NCBI GenBank assembly: GCA_943371025.1
Contig: CALRTC020000034.1
Span: 1 to 64,000, forward strand
Direction of reading: 5' to 3'
Origin: Niveispirillum sp943371025
GTDB lineage: Bacteria > Pseudomonadota > Alphaproteobacteria > Azospirillales > Azospirillaceae
DNA length: 64,000 nt
The notes under the pieces were generated by a model, which saw only the letters and a list, made by a program, of their open reading frames with translations, made no database searches and was not told the origin of the DNA. Shown piece by piece: positions 45,810 through 54,537 of this stretch. A program made the translations under genes and the position numbers. Position 1 is the stretch's first letter. Each line of letters begins with the position of its first letter.

Positions 45810-45831
45810 GCCATCCTGTTGTCGGCTGGGG

Positions 45832-46995
45832 TTAAGGGAATGCCGCCGCGGCCAGCCGCATCAGGACCGCCGCCGCACGCTCCGACGACGGTTTGTCCGT
45901 CAGGTCGAAGCTGCGGGCGAACATTTCCTGCTGCACGGGCTTGTAGGTGGCGGCGTGGGTGTCAATGGCAAGGCGAAGCCCGGCTTCCAGCTCATCGGGG
46001 GAATTGATGACGGGGCCGGCCTGCCAATGGGCGTAATTGGGGTCGTTCTGCCAGTCCACGCCATGGCTGTTCAAGAACAGGCAGGGGCGTGGGGTCAGCA
46101 GGAATTCGTAGATCTGGCTGGACACATCGCCCAGATAGATGTCGGCCATCTGGGTATAGGACATGTCGGTCGACGCCCGACTGCCCAGGTCGATATGGAT
46201 GTTGGGCGCATCGCGATAGCGTTGGTCGATATGGCCCGGCCGGTCGATGCGCAGCTTGTCGATGGTCAGCACGAAGCGCCGTTCGAACAGCATGACATGC
46301 GGCGCGAAGATCAGCTGATATTCCGGATGGGCCAGGAAGAAATCCAGCACCTGCTTGCCATGCACGAACCAGGAGGACAGGTGGGGCGAGCAATGGGGGT
46401 TATAGACCACGGTCGGCTTGCCATTGCCGGCGGGAAAGACGCTTTGCACGGGATGGATCGTGTCGAATTTGGGATAGCCCACGATGCTGACCCGGTCGGC
46501 GGGCAACCCCACCTCCGTCACCAGCCGTTCCTTGATCTTGGGGCCCGAGCAGAGCACATGATCGAATCCGGCCGACGCCTTGTCGAAACCGATGGCGCGG
46601 TCGCCGGCCCCGTGGCGGGTGTGGATGATCTTCAGGTTCTTCAGACCATAGATATTCTTCAGGACCAGCGAGGTCTTTTCCGCCACGACCAGGAAATCCA
46701 GGCTGCGGAAGAAATCCAGATTGTCGCCATAGACCAGCAGCTTGCGCGACGGAATGACGGATTCCAGGACGCGCGACAGGAATTTCGACCGGCCCTTCAG
46801 GTCCAGGTCGACATGCCGGATACGCCGGCCGATCTCCTCGCCGGCCATGTGCAGCACTTCCCGCTTCATGCGCTCGTTCGTCGTGGCGACGATGATTTCG
46901 CCCGCGAAACCACCCTTGGCCAGCGCCAAGGCGATGGGCAGGCTGTGGGCGACCTGATGGGTCTGGTCATGGTTGAACAGGAAACCGATGCGCAT
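45832..46995 (-). CDS. CDP-glycerol glycerophosphotransferase-like enzyme
   Basis: 387 residues. Features of the TagF/TagB-like GT-B family: RHGAGDRAIGF, VGYPKFDTIH, VYNPHCSPHLSSW, and the late DVSSQIYEFLLTPRP motif. It would add a polyol- or sugar-phosphate unit to a surface glycan. It is the first gene of the leftward polysaccharide unit. The 455-base gap upstream (46996-47450) has no gene that I can support and holds only the hairpin at 47385. Confidence 0.8.
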   Translation of the reverse strand: MRIGFLFNHDQTHQVAHSLPIALALAKGGFAGEIIVATTNERMKREVLHMAGEEIGRRIRHVDLDLKGRSKFLSRVLESVIPSRKLLVYGDNLDFFRSLDFLVVAEKTSLVLKNIYGLKNLKIIHTRHGAGDRAIGFDKASAGFDHVLCSGPKIKERLVTEVGLPADRVSIVGYPKFDTIHPVQSVFPAGNGKPTVVYNPHCSPHLSSWFVHGKQVLDFFLAHPEYQLIFAPHVMLFERRFVLTIDKLRIDRPGHIDQRYRDAPNIHIDLGSRASTDMSYTQMADIYLGDVSSQIYEFLLTPRPCLFLNSHGVDWQNDPNYAHWQAGPVINSPDELEAGLRLAIDTHAATYKPVQQEMFARSFDLTDKPSSERAAAVLMRLAAAAFP

Positions 46996-47384
46996 GCCGG
47001 GCTCTTCGGGGTTTTTATCGTGACGGAAGGAAGGTTTGATGATGCGTCCAGGGGCGCGCCTTTACGACCCGCCTTTCTGTCGCTGCCCGGTGTAACATCA
47101 TCACCATCCGCTTGGAACTGCGTCCCTCTGCACCTCCGTCCCGGGTTGGTGGCGTAGCACCCTGTCAACCATCGGTCACCACGATCACGAGGAAGATCTG
47201 ACGTCCTCGCGCTGTCCGTCGGTCCATATCTTCCCGGTCGGACCAGTTTGAACAGGATGCGGCTTCACTCCCACGCCGCACAAGGTGGCGCACTGTCGCG
47301 TGGGATTCAGGAATTTTTGCGGGGACGGGGGCATGCACGCACTTGGCCTGGCGGCGTACGAGCGCCGGGCCGGCATGATACGCA

Positions 47385-47419
47385 AAAGGCCTGTTTCCGC
47401 TGACCGGAAACAGGCCTTT
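47385..47419. terminator. Strong hairpin after the metallo-beta-lactamase-fold gene
   Basis: 15-base perfect arms AAAGGCCTGTTTCCG (47385-47399) and CGGAAACAGGCCTTT (47405-47419), loop CTGAC. On the minus strand the stem ends in TTTTGCG, a short T run, about 30 bases after the gene stop at 47451. The CCTGTTTCCG arm also occurs in the right hairpin of repeat copy A. Confidence 0.65.
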
Positions 47420-47450
47420 GCCGTGGGGCTCCCCCAGGGGCTGACGCTGA

Positions 47451-48374
47451 CTATTCTTTGACGTGGTTGATCAGGCTGTATTTCAGGAAGAAATCGGCTT
47501 CCTTGTAGTCGGGATAGAGCGCGGTGATCTGCGCCATGGCATCGGCCCGGTTCTTGGCGGTTGTCACGATGCGCAGGTAATTGTCGAAATAGGTGATCAG
47601 GTCATCCACCATGGTCATGCCGCCGGGATCGCCATGGCCGGGGTAGATGGTGGGGTTCAGCGGGCCATAGTCCCGACGGAGGCGCACCAGTTCCTGCTTC
47701 CAGGCGACCACCCGCTCGATGGTGATGTCGTCGCCCATCCAGGGATGCACCTTGTTGTAGCCAAGGTCGGCCAGGAACAGGGCATTGATGGACTTGCAAT
47801 AGAGCGTCGCCATGTGCGGCGCTTCGGTAGCCGGATAGGTGGCCATGACATCGCAGGCCCCGCCGCCATCGAAATTCAGGACCGGCCCCTTCAGCAGGCC
47901 GATGCTGTTCTCATAATCGAACCCTTCCGGGAAGGATGCCGATTTCGGACGCAGCGGCCGTTCCAGGGGCGTTTCCGCCTCCGTCGCCCCGCCCTGATCC
48001 ATATAGATCGCATATTCCTTCACGTCACGGCGGATCGCCTCGTCCGCCACCAGGATGCGGGCCTTGGGGAACTGGTCCCGGAACACATGCATGCCGGTGA
48101 AATGGTCGGTGTGACCATGCGTGATGAAGATTTGGGTCAGCGGCAGGCCCAATGAGCGCACCAGATCGGCCAGCTTCTGCGCTTCATGGCCCTTTCGCTG
48201 CACATCGATGACCGTCAGCGTCTTGCCGTTGGAGATGATGTAGGAATTCACGGTGGCAAAGCCGCCCTTGTGCACCGTCACGGTCAGGTCCGGGGATGCC
48301 GCGCGGCCAGGAAGGGAAAGGGCGGCCAGGGTCAGGCCGGCGGCTGCCAGGGCCCTAAAGCTTCTTGAAATCAT
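47451..48374 (-). CDS. Exported metallo-beta-lactamase-fold hydrolase
   Basis: 307 residues with a signal peptide (ending near SLPGRAAS). The zinc motif THGHTDHFTG lies near residues 85-94, a later acidic ligand region is LFLADLGYNKVHPW, and the terminal histidine is in IYPGHGDPGG. The family covers lactonases, thioesterases and other hydrolases; substrate unknown. Its start overlaps the HD gene by 20 bases, so it is the last gene of the hydrolase operon. Confidence 0.82.
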   Translation of the reverse strand: MISRSFRALAAAGLTLAALSLPGRAASPDLTVTVHKGGFATVNSYIISNGKTLTVIDVQRKGHEAQKLADLVRSLGLPLTQIFITHGHTDHFTGMHVFRDQFPKARILVADEAIRRDVKEYAIYMDQGGATEAETPLERPLRPKSASFPEGFDYENSIGLLKGPVLNFDGGGACDVMATYPATEAPHMATLYCKSINALFLADLGYNKVHPWMGDDITIERVVAWKQELVRLRRDYGPLNPTIYPGHGDPGGMTMVDDLITYFDNYLRIVTTAKNRADAMAQITALYPDYKEADFFLKYSLINHVKE

Positions 48375-49050
48375 CGGTCTGTCCCGCCAGCAGTTCGAGA
48401 TAGCGTTGAAGAAAGGCCCGCCGTTCCGGCACCAGGGCCTGGCCGGCCTTCGACATCACCCGCGGCGGCACGGCCTGCAGATTGGCCTGCAGGCCCTTGA
48501 CCACCGTGGGACCGTCGGGCGATCCGCCGATGATGGTGCCGGTCAGGTCGACCGTGGCGGTCAGGCGTGCGATGCCGATCGCCCCCAGCCATTCCAGTGC
48601 GTCGGCGTCGTGCAGATACAGCGCCTCCGGCCCGGCCGGATCGCGGAAGAACATGTGCGTGCGGATGGCCGACTGTACGGCGGGCAGCTTCGCCATAGGG
48701 AAGCCGGTATCCTTCAGGACGCCGCCGACAAGCTCCACCGCCCGGTCCGCATGATCGACATCCTTGGCGGCATAGGCCGGGAAGGCGGCCATGTCGTGCA
48801 GCATGGCGGCGGCAAACAGGACATCGTCATCCAGCGCGACCCCGTCCTTGGCGGCCAACTGGCGGGCCAGATCATAATCGCGGACGCTGTGGCTGTAGCC
48901 CCAGGCGGGGTGCCGGAAATTGGACTCCGCGAAGTGGCGGATCTTTTCGCGCCAGCCGGCATCGGACGCGGACTGTGTCTCCGCCGCCAGGCCGGACGTT
49001 GTCCCCCCGGCCAGCAGGGTGGCGGCCACAAGCAAGGCTCTCATGCTCAT
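48355..49050 (-). CDS. Exported HD-domain protein
   Basis: 231 residues with a signal peptide (ending near GLAAETQ). The metal-site pattern is H (WGYSHSVRDYDLA), HD (AAAMLHDMAAF), H (DHADRAVEL) and a later D (YLHDADALEWLG), as in small HD hydrolases related to cyanamide-hydratase-like proteins. An exported HD protein is unusual because most act on cytoplasmic nucleotides. It overlaps the deacetylase stop by 4 bases. Confidence 0.78.
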   Translation of the reverse strand: MSMRALLVAATLLAGGTTSGLAAETQSASDAGWREKIRHFAESNFRHPAWGYSHSVRDYDLARQLAAKDGVALDDDVLFAAAMLHDMAAFPAYAAKDVDHADRAVELVGGVLKDTGFPMAKLPAVQSAIRTHMFFRDPAGPEALYLHDADALEWLGAIGIARLTATVDLTGTIIGGSPDGPTVVKGLQANLQAVPPRVMSKAGQALVPERRAFLQRYLELLAGQTDDFKKL

Positions 49051-50156
49051 TTCAGAAAGTCCTTGGCCAGATCGTCAACCCATTGGTCCTGGAATGCCTG
49101 TGTGCGGGGGGCCGGTTGCCAGAGCGTGAACATCTCCAGTTCCGGGTCCTCCACTGCCGTGCGGACGCCGGCCAATGTCTCCAGCACCGCGTGACCGCAG
49201 AAGGGTACGTAGGCTTCGGAATAGCCGCCCTCATGGATCACCACCAGCCGGCCGTCGCACAGGTCGTCCGCCGCAGCCATGATCAACCGCGTCAGTTCGC
49301 GGTAGGTATCGCTGTGCAGCAGCATGCGGGCCAGGGGATCAACGGCGTTGGCGTCCAGGCCGCTGGCCACGATGATCAGTTCCGGCTTGAACGCAGCCAG
49401 GGCCGGCAAAACGATGCTTTGCATGGCGCGCAAATAGGTGTCGTGCCCTGACCCGGCCGGCAGCGGGATGTTGATATTGGCGCCTAGGCCATCACCCGCC
49501 CCGCGATCCTCCGCCCCGCTGTAACCCGGCGGGAAGCAGCGATCCTGGTGGATGGAGATGGTCAGCGTGTCGCCGCGATCGTAATAGACATGCTGGGTGC
49601 CGTTGCCATGGTGGACGTCCCAGTCCAGCACCGCGACCCGCCCGACCCCGTGCCGCGCCCGCGCCGCCTCGATGGCGATGGGGATGTTGCACAGCAGGCA
49701 GAAACCCATGGGCATATCCGGCAGGCAATGGTGCCCCGCCGGCCGGCAGAGCGCGTAGGCGTTGCGGAATCGGCCGGTGACGACGGCGTCCACCGCTTCG
49801 ATGCCCAGGCCGGCGGAGATGCAGGCGATCTCAAACCCGCCCTTGCTGAAGGGGGCCAATTGGCCCAGGTCGCCGCCGCCGGCATCGCTGGCCGCCTTGA
49901 ACCGGTCCAGATAGTCGGCGGGATGGATGCGCAGCAGGTCTTCCCGGCTGGCCGGCGGCGCCTTGGGCAGGGCCAGCGCGTCGATCAGCCCGGAGGCCTG
50001 GGCCAGGTTCAGCAGCCGGCGCTTGCTGTCCGGCGTGTCGGCACCGTACGAACCCGTCGGCGGCTGGACCCAGGTATCCAGCGGGATATAGAGCGCCTGG
50101 ACGCCCGTGGAGTGCCAGAAGCAGCGTTCATTCTGGAAAAGGGCGGTTTGCGACAT
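49047..50156 (-). CDS. Histone-deacetylase-superfamily amidohydrolase (acetylpolyamine deacetylase-like)
   Basis: 369 residues from the second of two adjacent ATG codons (AGGAGG five bases upstream). Arginase/HDAC fold: RPAGHHCLPDMPMGFCLLCN with the His-His pair, LDWDVHHGNGTQ with the zinc Asp and His, and SGLDANAVDPLA with the second Asp. Bacterial members remove acetyl groups from polyamines or other N-acyl amines. No signal peptide, so it would act in the cytoplasm on a product imported after the periplasmic steps. Confidence 0.85.
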   Translation of the reverse strand: MSQTALFQNERCFWHSTGVQALYIPLDTWVQPPTGSYGADTPDSKRRLLNLAQASGLIDALALPKAPPASREDLLRIHPADYLDRFKAASDAGGGDLGQLAPFSKGGFEIACISAGLGIEAVDAVVTGRFRNAYALCRPAGHHCLPDMPMGFCLLCNIPIAIEAARARHGVGRVAVLDWDVHHGNGTQHVYYDRGDTLTISIHQDRCFPPGYSGAEDRGAGDGLGANINIPLPAGSGHDTYLRAMQSIVLPALAAFKPELIIVASGLDANAVDPLARMLLHSDTYRELTRLIMAAADDLCDGRLVVIHEGGYSEAYVPFCGHAVLETLAGVRTAVEDPELEMFTLWQPAPRTQAFQDQWVDDLAKDFLK

Positions 50157-50175
50157 CATTGCCTCCTGCACACAA

Positions 50176-50312
50176 ACCAGCGGTCATAACCCATGACCGC
50201 TGGTACGGCGGCGACCGCCGCCGCGCGGCCAGTGCCGCGGAAGCCAAGCCAACGGATGTTGGCGCCGGCGCTTGAGGGGCCGAGAATTATGACTGTCGGT
50301 CATAATTCTCGG
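50176..50312 (+). repeat. Structured hairpin-core-hairpin repeat, copy B
   Basis: Left hairpin: 12-base arms ACCAGCGGTCAT (50176-50187) and complement (50193-50204). Core: CGGCGGCGACCGCCGCCGCG (50206-50225) identical to copy A, then GCCAAGC, GGCGCCGGCG and TTGAGG in the same order. Right hairpin: 14-base arms CCGAGAATTATGAC (50280-50293) and complement (50299-50312). Between the shared blocks lie two small stems whose bases differ from copy A on both sides (for example CAAC-GTTG here against GCC-GGC there). It fills the gap between two leftward genes. Confidence 0.8.
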
Positions 50313-50321
50313 CTGCTGGTA

Positions 50322-52043
50322 TCAATGTACCGTGGCGGGCGCATCGGCCCGGGTGAAGACCTTGGCGCCGGCGATCCAGGTCTCAACGGGCTGGATCGTG
50401 TGGATCTGGGTCACCGGCATGTCGAAGGGGTTGCGGTCCAGCACCAGGAAATCCGCCCATTTGCCGGCCGTCAGCGACCCGGCCTGTGCCTCGATCCCCA
50501 TGCGCCTGGCGGCATTGATGGAGAACATCTCGATCGCCTGCTTCAGGGTGATGGCCTCGCCCAGACCGAAGCTGCGCTCGCTGCCGCCGGGATTGCGGCG
50601 GGTGACCGCCGTTTCAATGCCGATCCAGGGATTGGGGCTGGGCACCACGGCCCAGTCGGACCCGGCGATCACCAGCGCATCGGCGGCGAAGGCTTCCCGG
50701 ATGGGCCAGACGCGATCGATGCGCGGCGTGCCGACGGCCGAGGTGATGTCGTCATTGATGGGCTGCGGGTCCCAGAGATAGGGGGAGAATTCGGCCGCGG
50801 TCTTCAGCTTCTTGAAGCGCGGCATGTCCGCCACATCAATGAAGGTGGAATGCCCGATCTGGTGGATCGGCCCCTTCATGCCGTTGGCCTTGCGCGCCGC
50901 CGCGATGGCGTCCAATCCTTCGCGCACCGACCGGTCGCCGGCCGCGTGGAACATGACGGTGACGCCCTGCTTGTCCCAGGCTGTGACCAGCTTGGCCATC
51001 TGGGCGGGATCGAACAGCAGCAGGCCCGTGGCCGGGGCGTTGGGCTGACCGGCATGGTACGGGTGCAGCATGGCCGCCGTGTGGCTTTCCGTCGGAACGC
51101 CATCGGCGAACACCTTCACGCAATTGGCATTGAAGGTGGCGCGGGTATAGTGGCCGCGCGTCGCCAGGGTCTCATCAAAGGCGGCATTCGCACGGCCTGC
51201 TTCGGAGAAGGCGATGCAGGCCTGCACCCGTTGCTTCAGGATGCCCTGGTCGGCCAGGGTGGCGTAGACCTCCAGATCGTCGCGATAGGCCATGGCCTCG
51301 ATATAGCCGACGACGCCGAAGCCCGACAGCATGTCCAGGTGGTGGCGCAGGTTTATTGCCGTCTGTTCCTTGGTCTGCGGCGGGATCTTGGCGGTGACCA
51401 GCCGGCCGGCGGTCTCGCGCAGGATGCCGGTCGGCTTGCCCTTCTCATTCCGCTCGATGATGCCGCCTTCGGGATTGGCGGTGCTGTCGGTGATGCCGGC
51501 TGTCTTCAGCGCCAGCGAATTGGCCCAGACGCTGTGGCCGCTGACATCGAACAGCATCAGCGGATTGTCGGGCGAGATTTTGTCCAGCGTTGCCGCCGTG
51601 ATCGGCGTGCCCTGCAGCAGGGAGGCCTGCCATTGCCCACCCGTCACCCATTCGCCGGGCTTGGCCGCCTTGACGCAGTCGGCAACCAGGGCCAGCAGCT
51701 TGGCGGCGTCCGCGTCCTGGGGAATGCGGCAGCGGCCTTCCTCCCCCTTGGCCTGCAGCACGGGATGCACATGCATGTCATAAAGGCCGGGCAGGATGGT
51801 CTTGCCGCCCAGGTCGACCACCTGGCCTGCACCTGTGCGCCATTGCGTCGCTTCCGCATCGCCGCCGATGCGCGCGATGTGGCCGTCCTTGACCTCCATA
51901 CTCGTGCGCCAGCCGTCGGGCGTATAGATCTTGCCATTGACGAACAGGAAATCGGCCGCCGCAACCGGGCCGGCGGCTGCCAGGGCAAGGGCCGCAACAA
52001 ACGGGGCCAGGAAGGCCGAAGCCGATTTTCGATTTTTCGCCAT
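50322..52043 (-). CDS. Exported YtcJ-like amidohydrolase 1
   Basis: 573 residues from the ATG at 52043 (AAAGGA upstream). A signal peptide ends near GPVAAADF. Metal-dependent hydrolase features: LPGLYDMHVHPVL (HxH), DGVPTESHTAAML, VMFHAAGDRSV, and GSDWAVVPSPNPW with the late Asp. The family hydrolyses amide, formamide or imide bonds; substrate unknown. It is a paralogue of the gene at 54538, and both flank a TonB receptor gene. Confidence 0.85.
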   Translation of the reverse strand: MAKNRKSASAFLAPFVAALALAAAGPVAAADFLFVNGKIYTPDGWRTSMEVKDGHIARIGGDAEATQWRTGAGQVVDLGGKTILPGLYDMHVHPVLQAKGEEGRCRIPQDADAAKLLALVADCVKAAKPGEWVTGGQWQASLLQGTPITAATLDKISPDNPLMLFDVSGHSVWANSLALKTAGITDSTANPEGGIIERNEKGKPTGILRETAGRLVTAKIPPQTKEQTAINLRHHLDMLSGFGVVGYIEAMAYRDDLEVYATLADQGILKQRVQACIAFSEAGRANAAFDETLATRGHYTRATFNANCVKVFADGVPTESHTAAMLHPYHAGQPNAPATGLLLFDPAQMAKLVTAWDKQGVTVMFHAAGDRSVREGLDAIAAARKANGMKGPIHQIGHSTFIDVADMPRFKKLKTAAEFSPYLWDPQPINDDITSAVGTPRIDRVWPIREAFAADALVIAGSDWAVVPSPNPWIGIETAVTRRNPGGSERSFGLGEAITLKQAIEMFSINAARRMGIEAQAGSLTAGKWADFLVLDRNPFDMPVTQIHTIQPVETWIAGAKVFTRADAPATVH

Positions 52044-52139
52044 GGCGCGGGTCCTTTGCAAAGATCTTGGGAACGGCAGTCGATAAAGGAAAAACGGTGG
52101 GGGGCATTATGGCCGCCCCCCACCTGTGAACCGGGTCGA

Positions 52140-54428
52140 TCAGTAGCGATAGCCGACCGTGACCCCGAAGGTGCGGGGACGGATGACTTCCCGCCGGAAG
52201 AACTCGTTCGGGTTGGACGCACGCTCACGCCGCGTCCAGGTCGTCTTGTCCAGAATGTTGTTGACGAAGATGGACACGTCAAAATCCCCCGGCCTTGCGC
52301 CGATGCGGGCCGACCAGACACTGACGGCCGGCGGCAGGGTCAGGTCCGTATCGATGGCACCATTGGCGGGGTTCAGGAAGGGCGGCAGCTTGGTCTGCTT
52401 GGACCGGTAATCGAAATCCGTGCGGACATAGGCCGGCAGCGTGCCTGTGACGTCGAAATCGTACTGGCCGTGCAGGGACACGGTCCAGGGCGAACCCTGA
52501 ACGCGGTCGCCCTTGCTGACGAAGGGGGCCGTGGCCGTGGGGCCGCCGCGCACGGTTTCCAGGAACTGGGCGTCGGTGTAGCCCAGTTCCGCCTGCAAGG
52601 ACAGGCCATCGACGGGCCGCACTTCCACCTGCACGTCAAAGCCGCGACTGCGCGCCTTGCCCAGGTTGGAGGTGAACTGGAAGCCACAGGAATTCAGCCC
52701 CACCGCCTGCTGGATGTTCTTCCAGTCGATCTGGTAGACGCTGGCCTGGATGCTGCCCAGCCCGGCGAAGCGGCTTTTCACGCCCACTTCCTTGCTCCAG
52801 ACGGAGTCTGAATCATAGTTGGTGGGGCGTCCGTTGGGATAGCCGATGGAGGTCAGTTCCGCCCCGCACTGCGTGCCCACCTGCGGGTTGTAGCCGCCGA
52901 CACGGAAGCCGCGCGACGCCGACGCGTAGAGCAGCGTATCCGGCGTCGCCTGATAATTCAGGCCGACCTTGGGCGTGATCGGGTTCTCGCTCTGCCGGCC
53001 CCGGTCATCCACCAGCGGCCCCACGACGAAGCCCTGGGCGATGTCCTGGATCTTGAAGATGGTGTGGCTGTAGCGCAGGCCGGCGATGGCCGACAACTGA
53101 TCGGTGATGTTGTAGGTCAGCTGACCGAAGGCCGCCACCTGCTCGTCGGTGGAAACGGCGTTCTGGTCATAGACGGAATAGCCCGGCACCGGCTTGCTCT
53201 GCCCGAACAGATAGACGGGCAGATAGGGATCGACCACCTGCTGGATGGAGGTCTGTTCGGCATGGGCGTAGAAGCCGCCAACCACCCATTGCCAATGGCC
53301 CGTCGGCTCGTTGGATTGCAGCCGGACCTCCCCGGTCCAGTTCTTCTGCGCCACCACGAAGTTCGACGGCGCCTGCTGTTCGGGCAGGTAGGGCAGGTGG
53401 TTCACGCCCGTGAACAGGGTCTGGTCGAAGGTGGTGTAATCCTGCACGAATTCCTGGCGGCGGTCGTAGTAGGAACCGACGGCGATCAGGTCGACACCAT
53501 CAAAATCGACGCTGACATTGACGGCCGGCAGATAGAATTTGTCGCGGCCCGACTCCCGCACCTGATTGGCGTTGCGGAAGACGCTGTCATCGTAGTTGGA
53601 GTATTTCTCCCAGGTCTCCGGGCTGTCGTTGGTCTTGACGTCCTGGTAGTAGAAGGACGGCGTGACCTTGATCTTGTCGCTGGCCTGCCAGGTGGCGGCC
53701 AGACGGCCGACATAGCTGTCGGTGCGGTTCGCATCTTCGTCCACCACCTTGCCGGTAAAGGAACTGATGCGGTCGACAAAGCCGCCGTCGCGGCGGTAAT
53801 AGGCGCTGGCCGCCAGGGCCAGCTTGTCATCCACGACGGGACCGGTCAGCGACAGGCCCAACTCGCCATTGGCCGCACCATGCTGAGTGCTGGAAAGCTC
53901 GCCGCGGCTATAGACCTTCAGGCCGGAGAAGGAGGGCTGCTGGGTGATGAAACGCACGGTACCGCCCATGGAGCCGGCGCCGAACAGCGTTCCCTGCGGC
54001 CCGCGCAGCACTTCCACCCGTTCAAGATCGAACACGACCGGATAGGCATTGCCGCCGCCATAGCCCAACTGGCGGATCTGGATCGGCACGTCATCGATAT
54101 AGATGCCGGTGGTGGCGGCACCCACGGCGGAATTCACACCACGGACGGAGATGTTGGAGGTGGTGTTGCTGCGTTCGATGGTGATGCCCGGCGTCTGACG
54201 GACGATGTCGGAAAAGTCGCGGATGCCCCGGCTGTCCATCGCCTCGCTCGACAGGGCGCTCACGCTGACGGGCACCTTGATGATGCTCTGGCTCTGCCTT
54301 GTTGCCGTGACGATGATCTCGTCCAGCTCCACCGTCTCGTTGCTGGATTGCGCCAGCGCGGCATGGGTTGAGACCAACAATGCCAGCGGGCTGATAGCCA
54401 GCAGTGCGAAGCGATTCTGATGTCGCAT
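52140..54428 (-). CDS. TonB-dependent outer-membrane receptor (amidohydrolase locus)
   Basis: 762 residues. The signal peptide ends near AALAQSS; a TonB-box-like LDEIIVTATRQ follows, then the plug with LERVEVLRGPQGTLFGAGS, and a barrel ending FGVTVGYRY. It is encoded between two exported amidohydrolases that could process its ligand in the periplasm. The ligand is unknown. Another of the large sphingomonad-type receptors in the window. Confidence 0.9.
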   Translation of the reverse strand: MRHQNRFALLAISPLALLVSTHAALAQSSNETVELDEIIVTATRQSQSIIKVPVSVSALSSEAMDSRGIRDFSDIVRQTPGITIERSNTTSNISVRGVNSAVGAATTGIYIDDVPIQIRQLGYGGGNAYPVVFDLERVEVLRGPQGTLFGAGSMGGTVRFITQQPSFSGLKVYSRGELSSTQHGAANGELGLSLTGPVVDDKLALAASAYYRRDGGFVDRISSFTGKVVDEDANRTDSYVGRLAATWQASDKIKVTPSFYYQDVKTNDSPETWEKYSNYDDSVFRNANQVRESGRDKFYLPAVNVSVDFDGVDLIAVGSYYDRRQEFVQDYTTFDQTLFTGVNHLPYLPEQQAPSNFVVAQKNWTGEVRLQSNEPTGHWQWVVGGFYAHAEQTSIQQVVDPYLPVYLFGQSKPVPGYSVYDQNAVSTDEQVAAFGQLTYNITDQLSAIAGLRYSHTIFKIQDIAQGFVVGPLVDDRGRQSENPITPKVGLNYQATPDTLLYASASRGFRVGGYNPQVGTQCGAELTSIGYPNGRPTNYDSDSVWSKEVGVKSRFAGLGSIQASVYQIDWKNIQQAVGLNSCGFQFTSNLGKARSRGFDVQVEVRPVDGLSLQAELGYTDAQFLETVRGGPTATAPFVSKGDRVQGSPWTVSLHGQYDFDVTGTLPAYVRTDFDYRSKQTKLPPFLNPANGAIDTDLTLPPAVSVWSARIGARPGDFDVSIFVNNILDKTTWTRRERASNPNEFFRREVIRPRTFGVTVGYRY

Positions 54429-54537
54429 GGGTTCCCTTTAGCCTCCTTGTATGGCCCGGTTCCGGGCGGTTATCGATCAAGGATCGATAGTAACAGGATT
54501 GAACAGGTGGCTCTGTCCCCAGTACTGATGACAGTCT

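Noticed and set aside
46996..47450. Possible small genes in the gap before the polysaccharide operon
   Set aside because: Short frames on both strands lack ribosome sites and recognisable composition; only the hairpin at 47385 is supported.
50193..52811. An 872-residue plus-strand open frame over the amidohydrolase and TonB receptor genes
   Set aside because: Antisense to two well-supported genes, composition typical of a shadow frame, no motifs.
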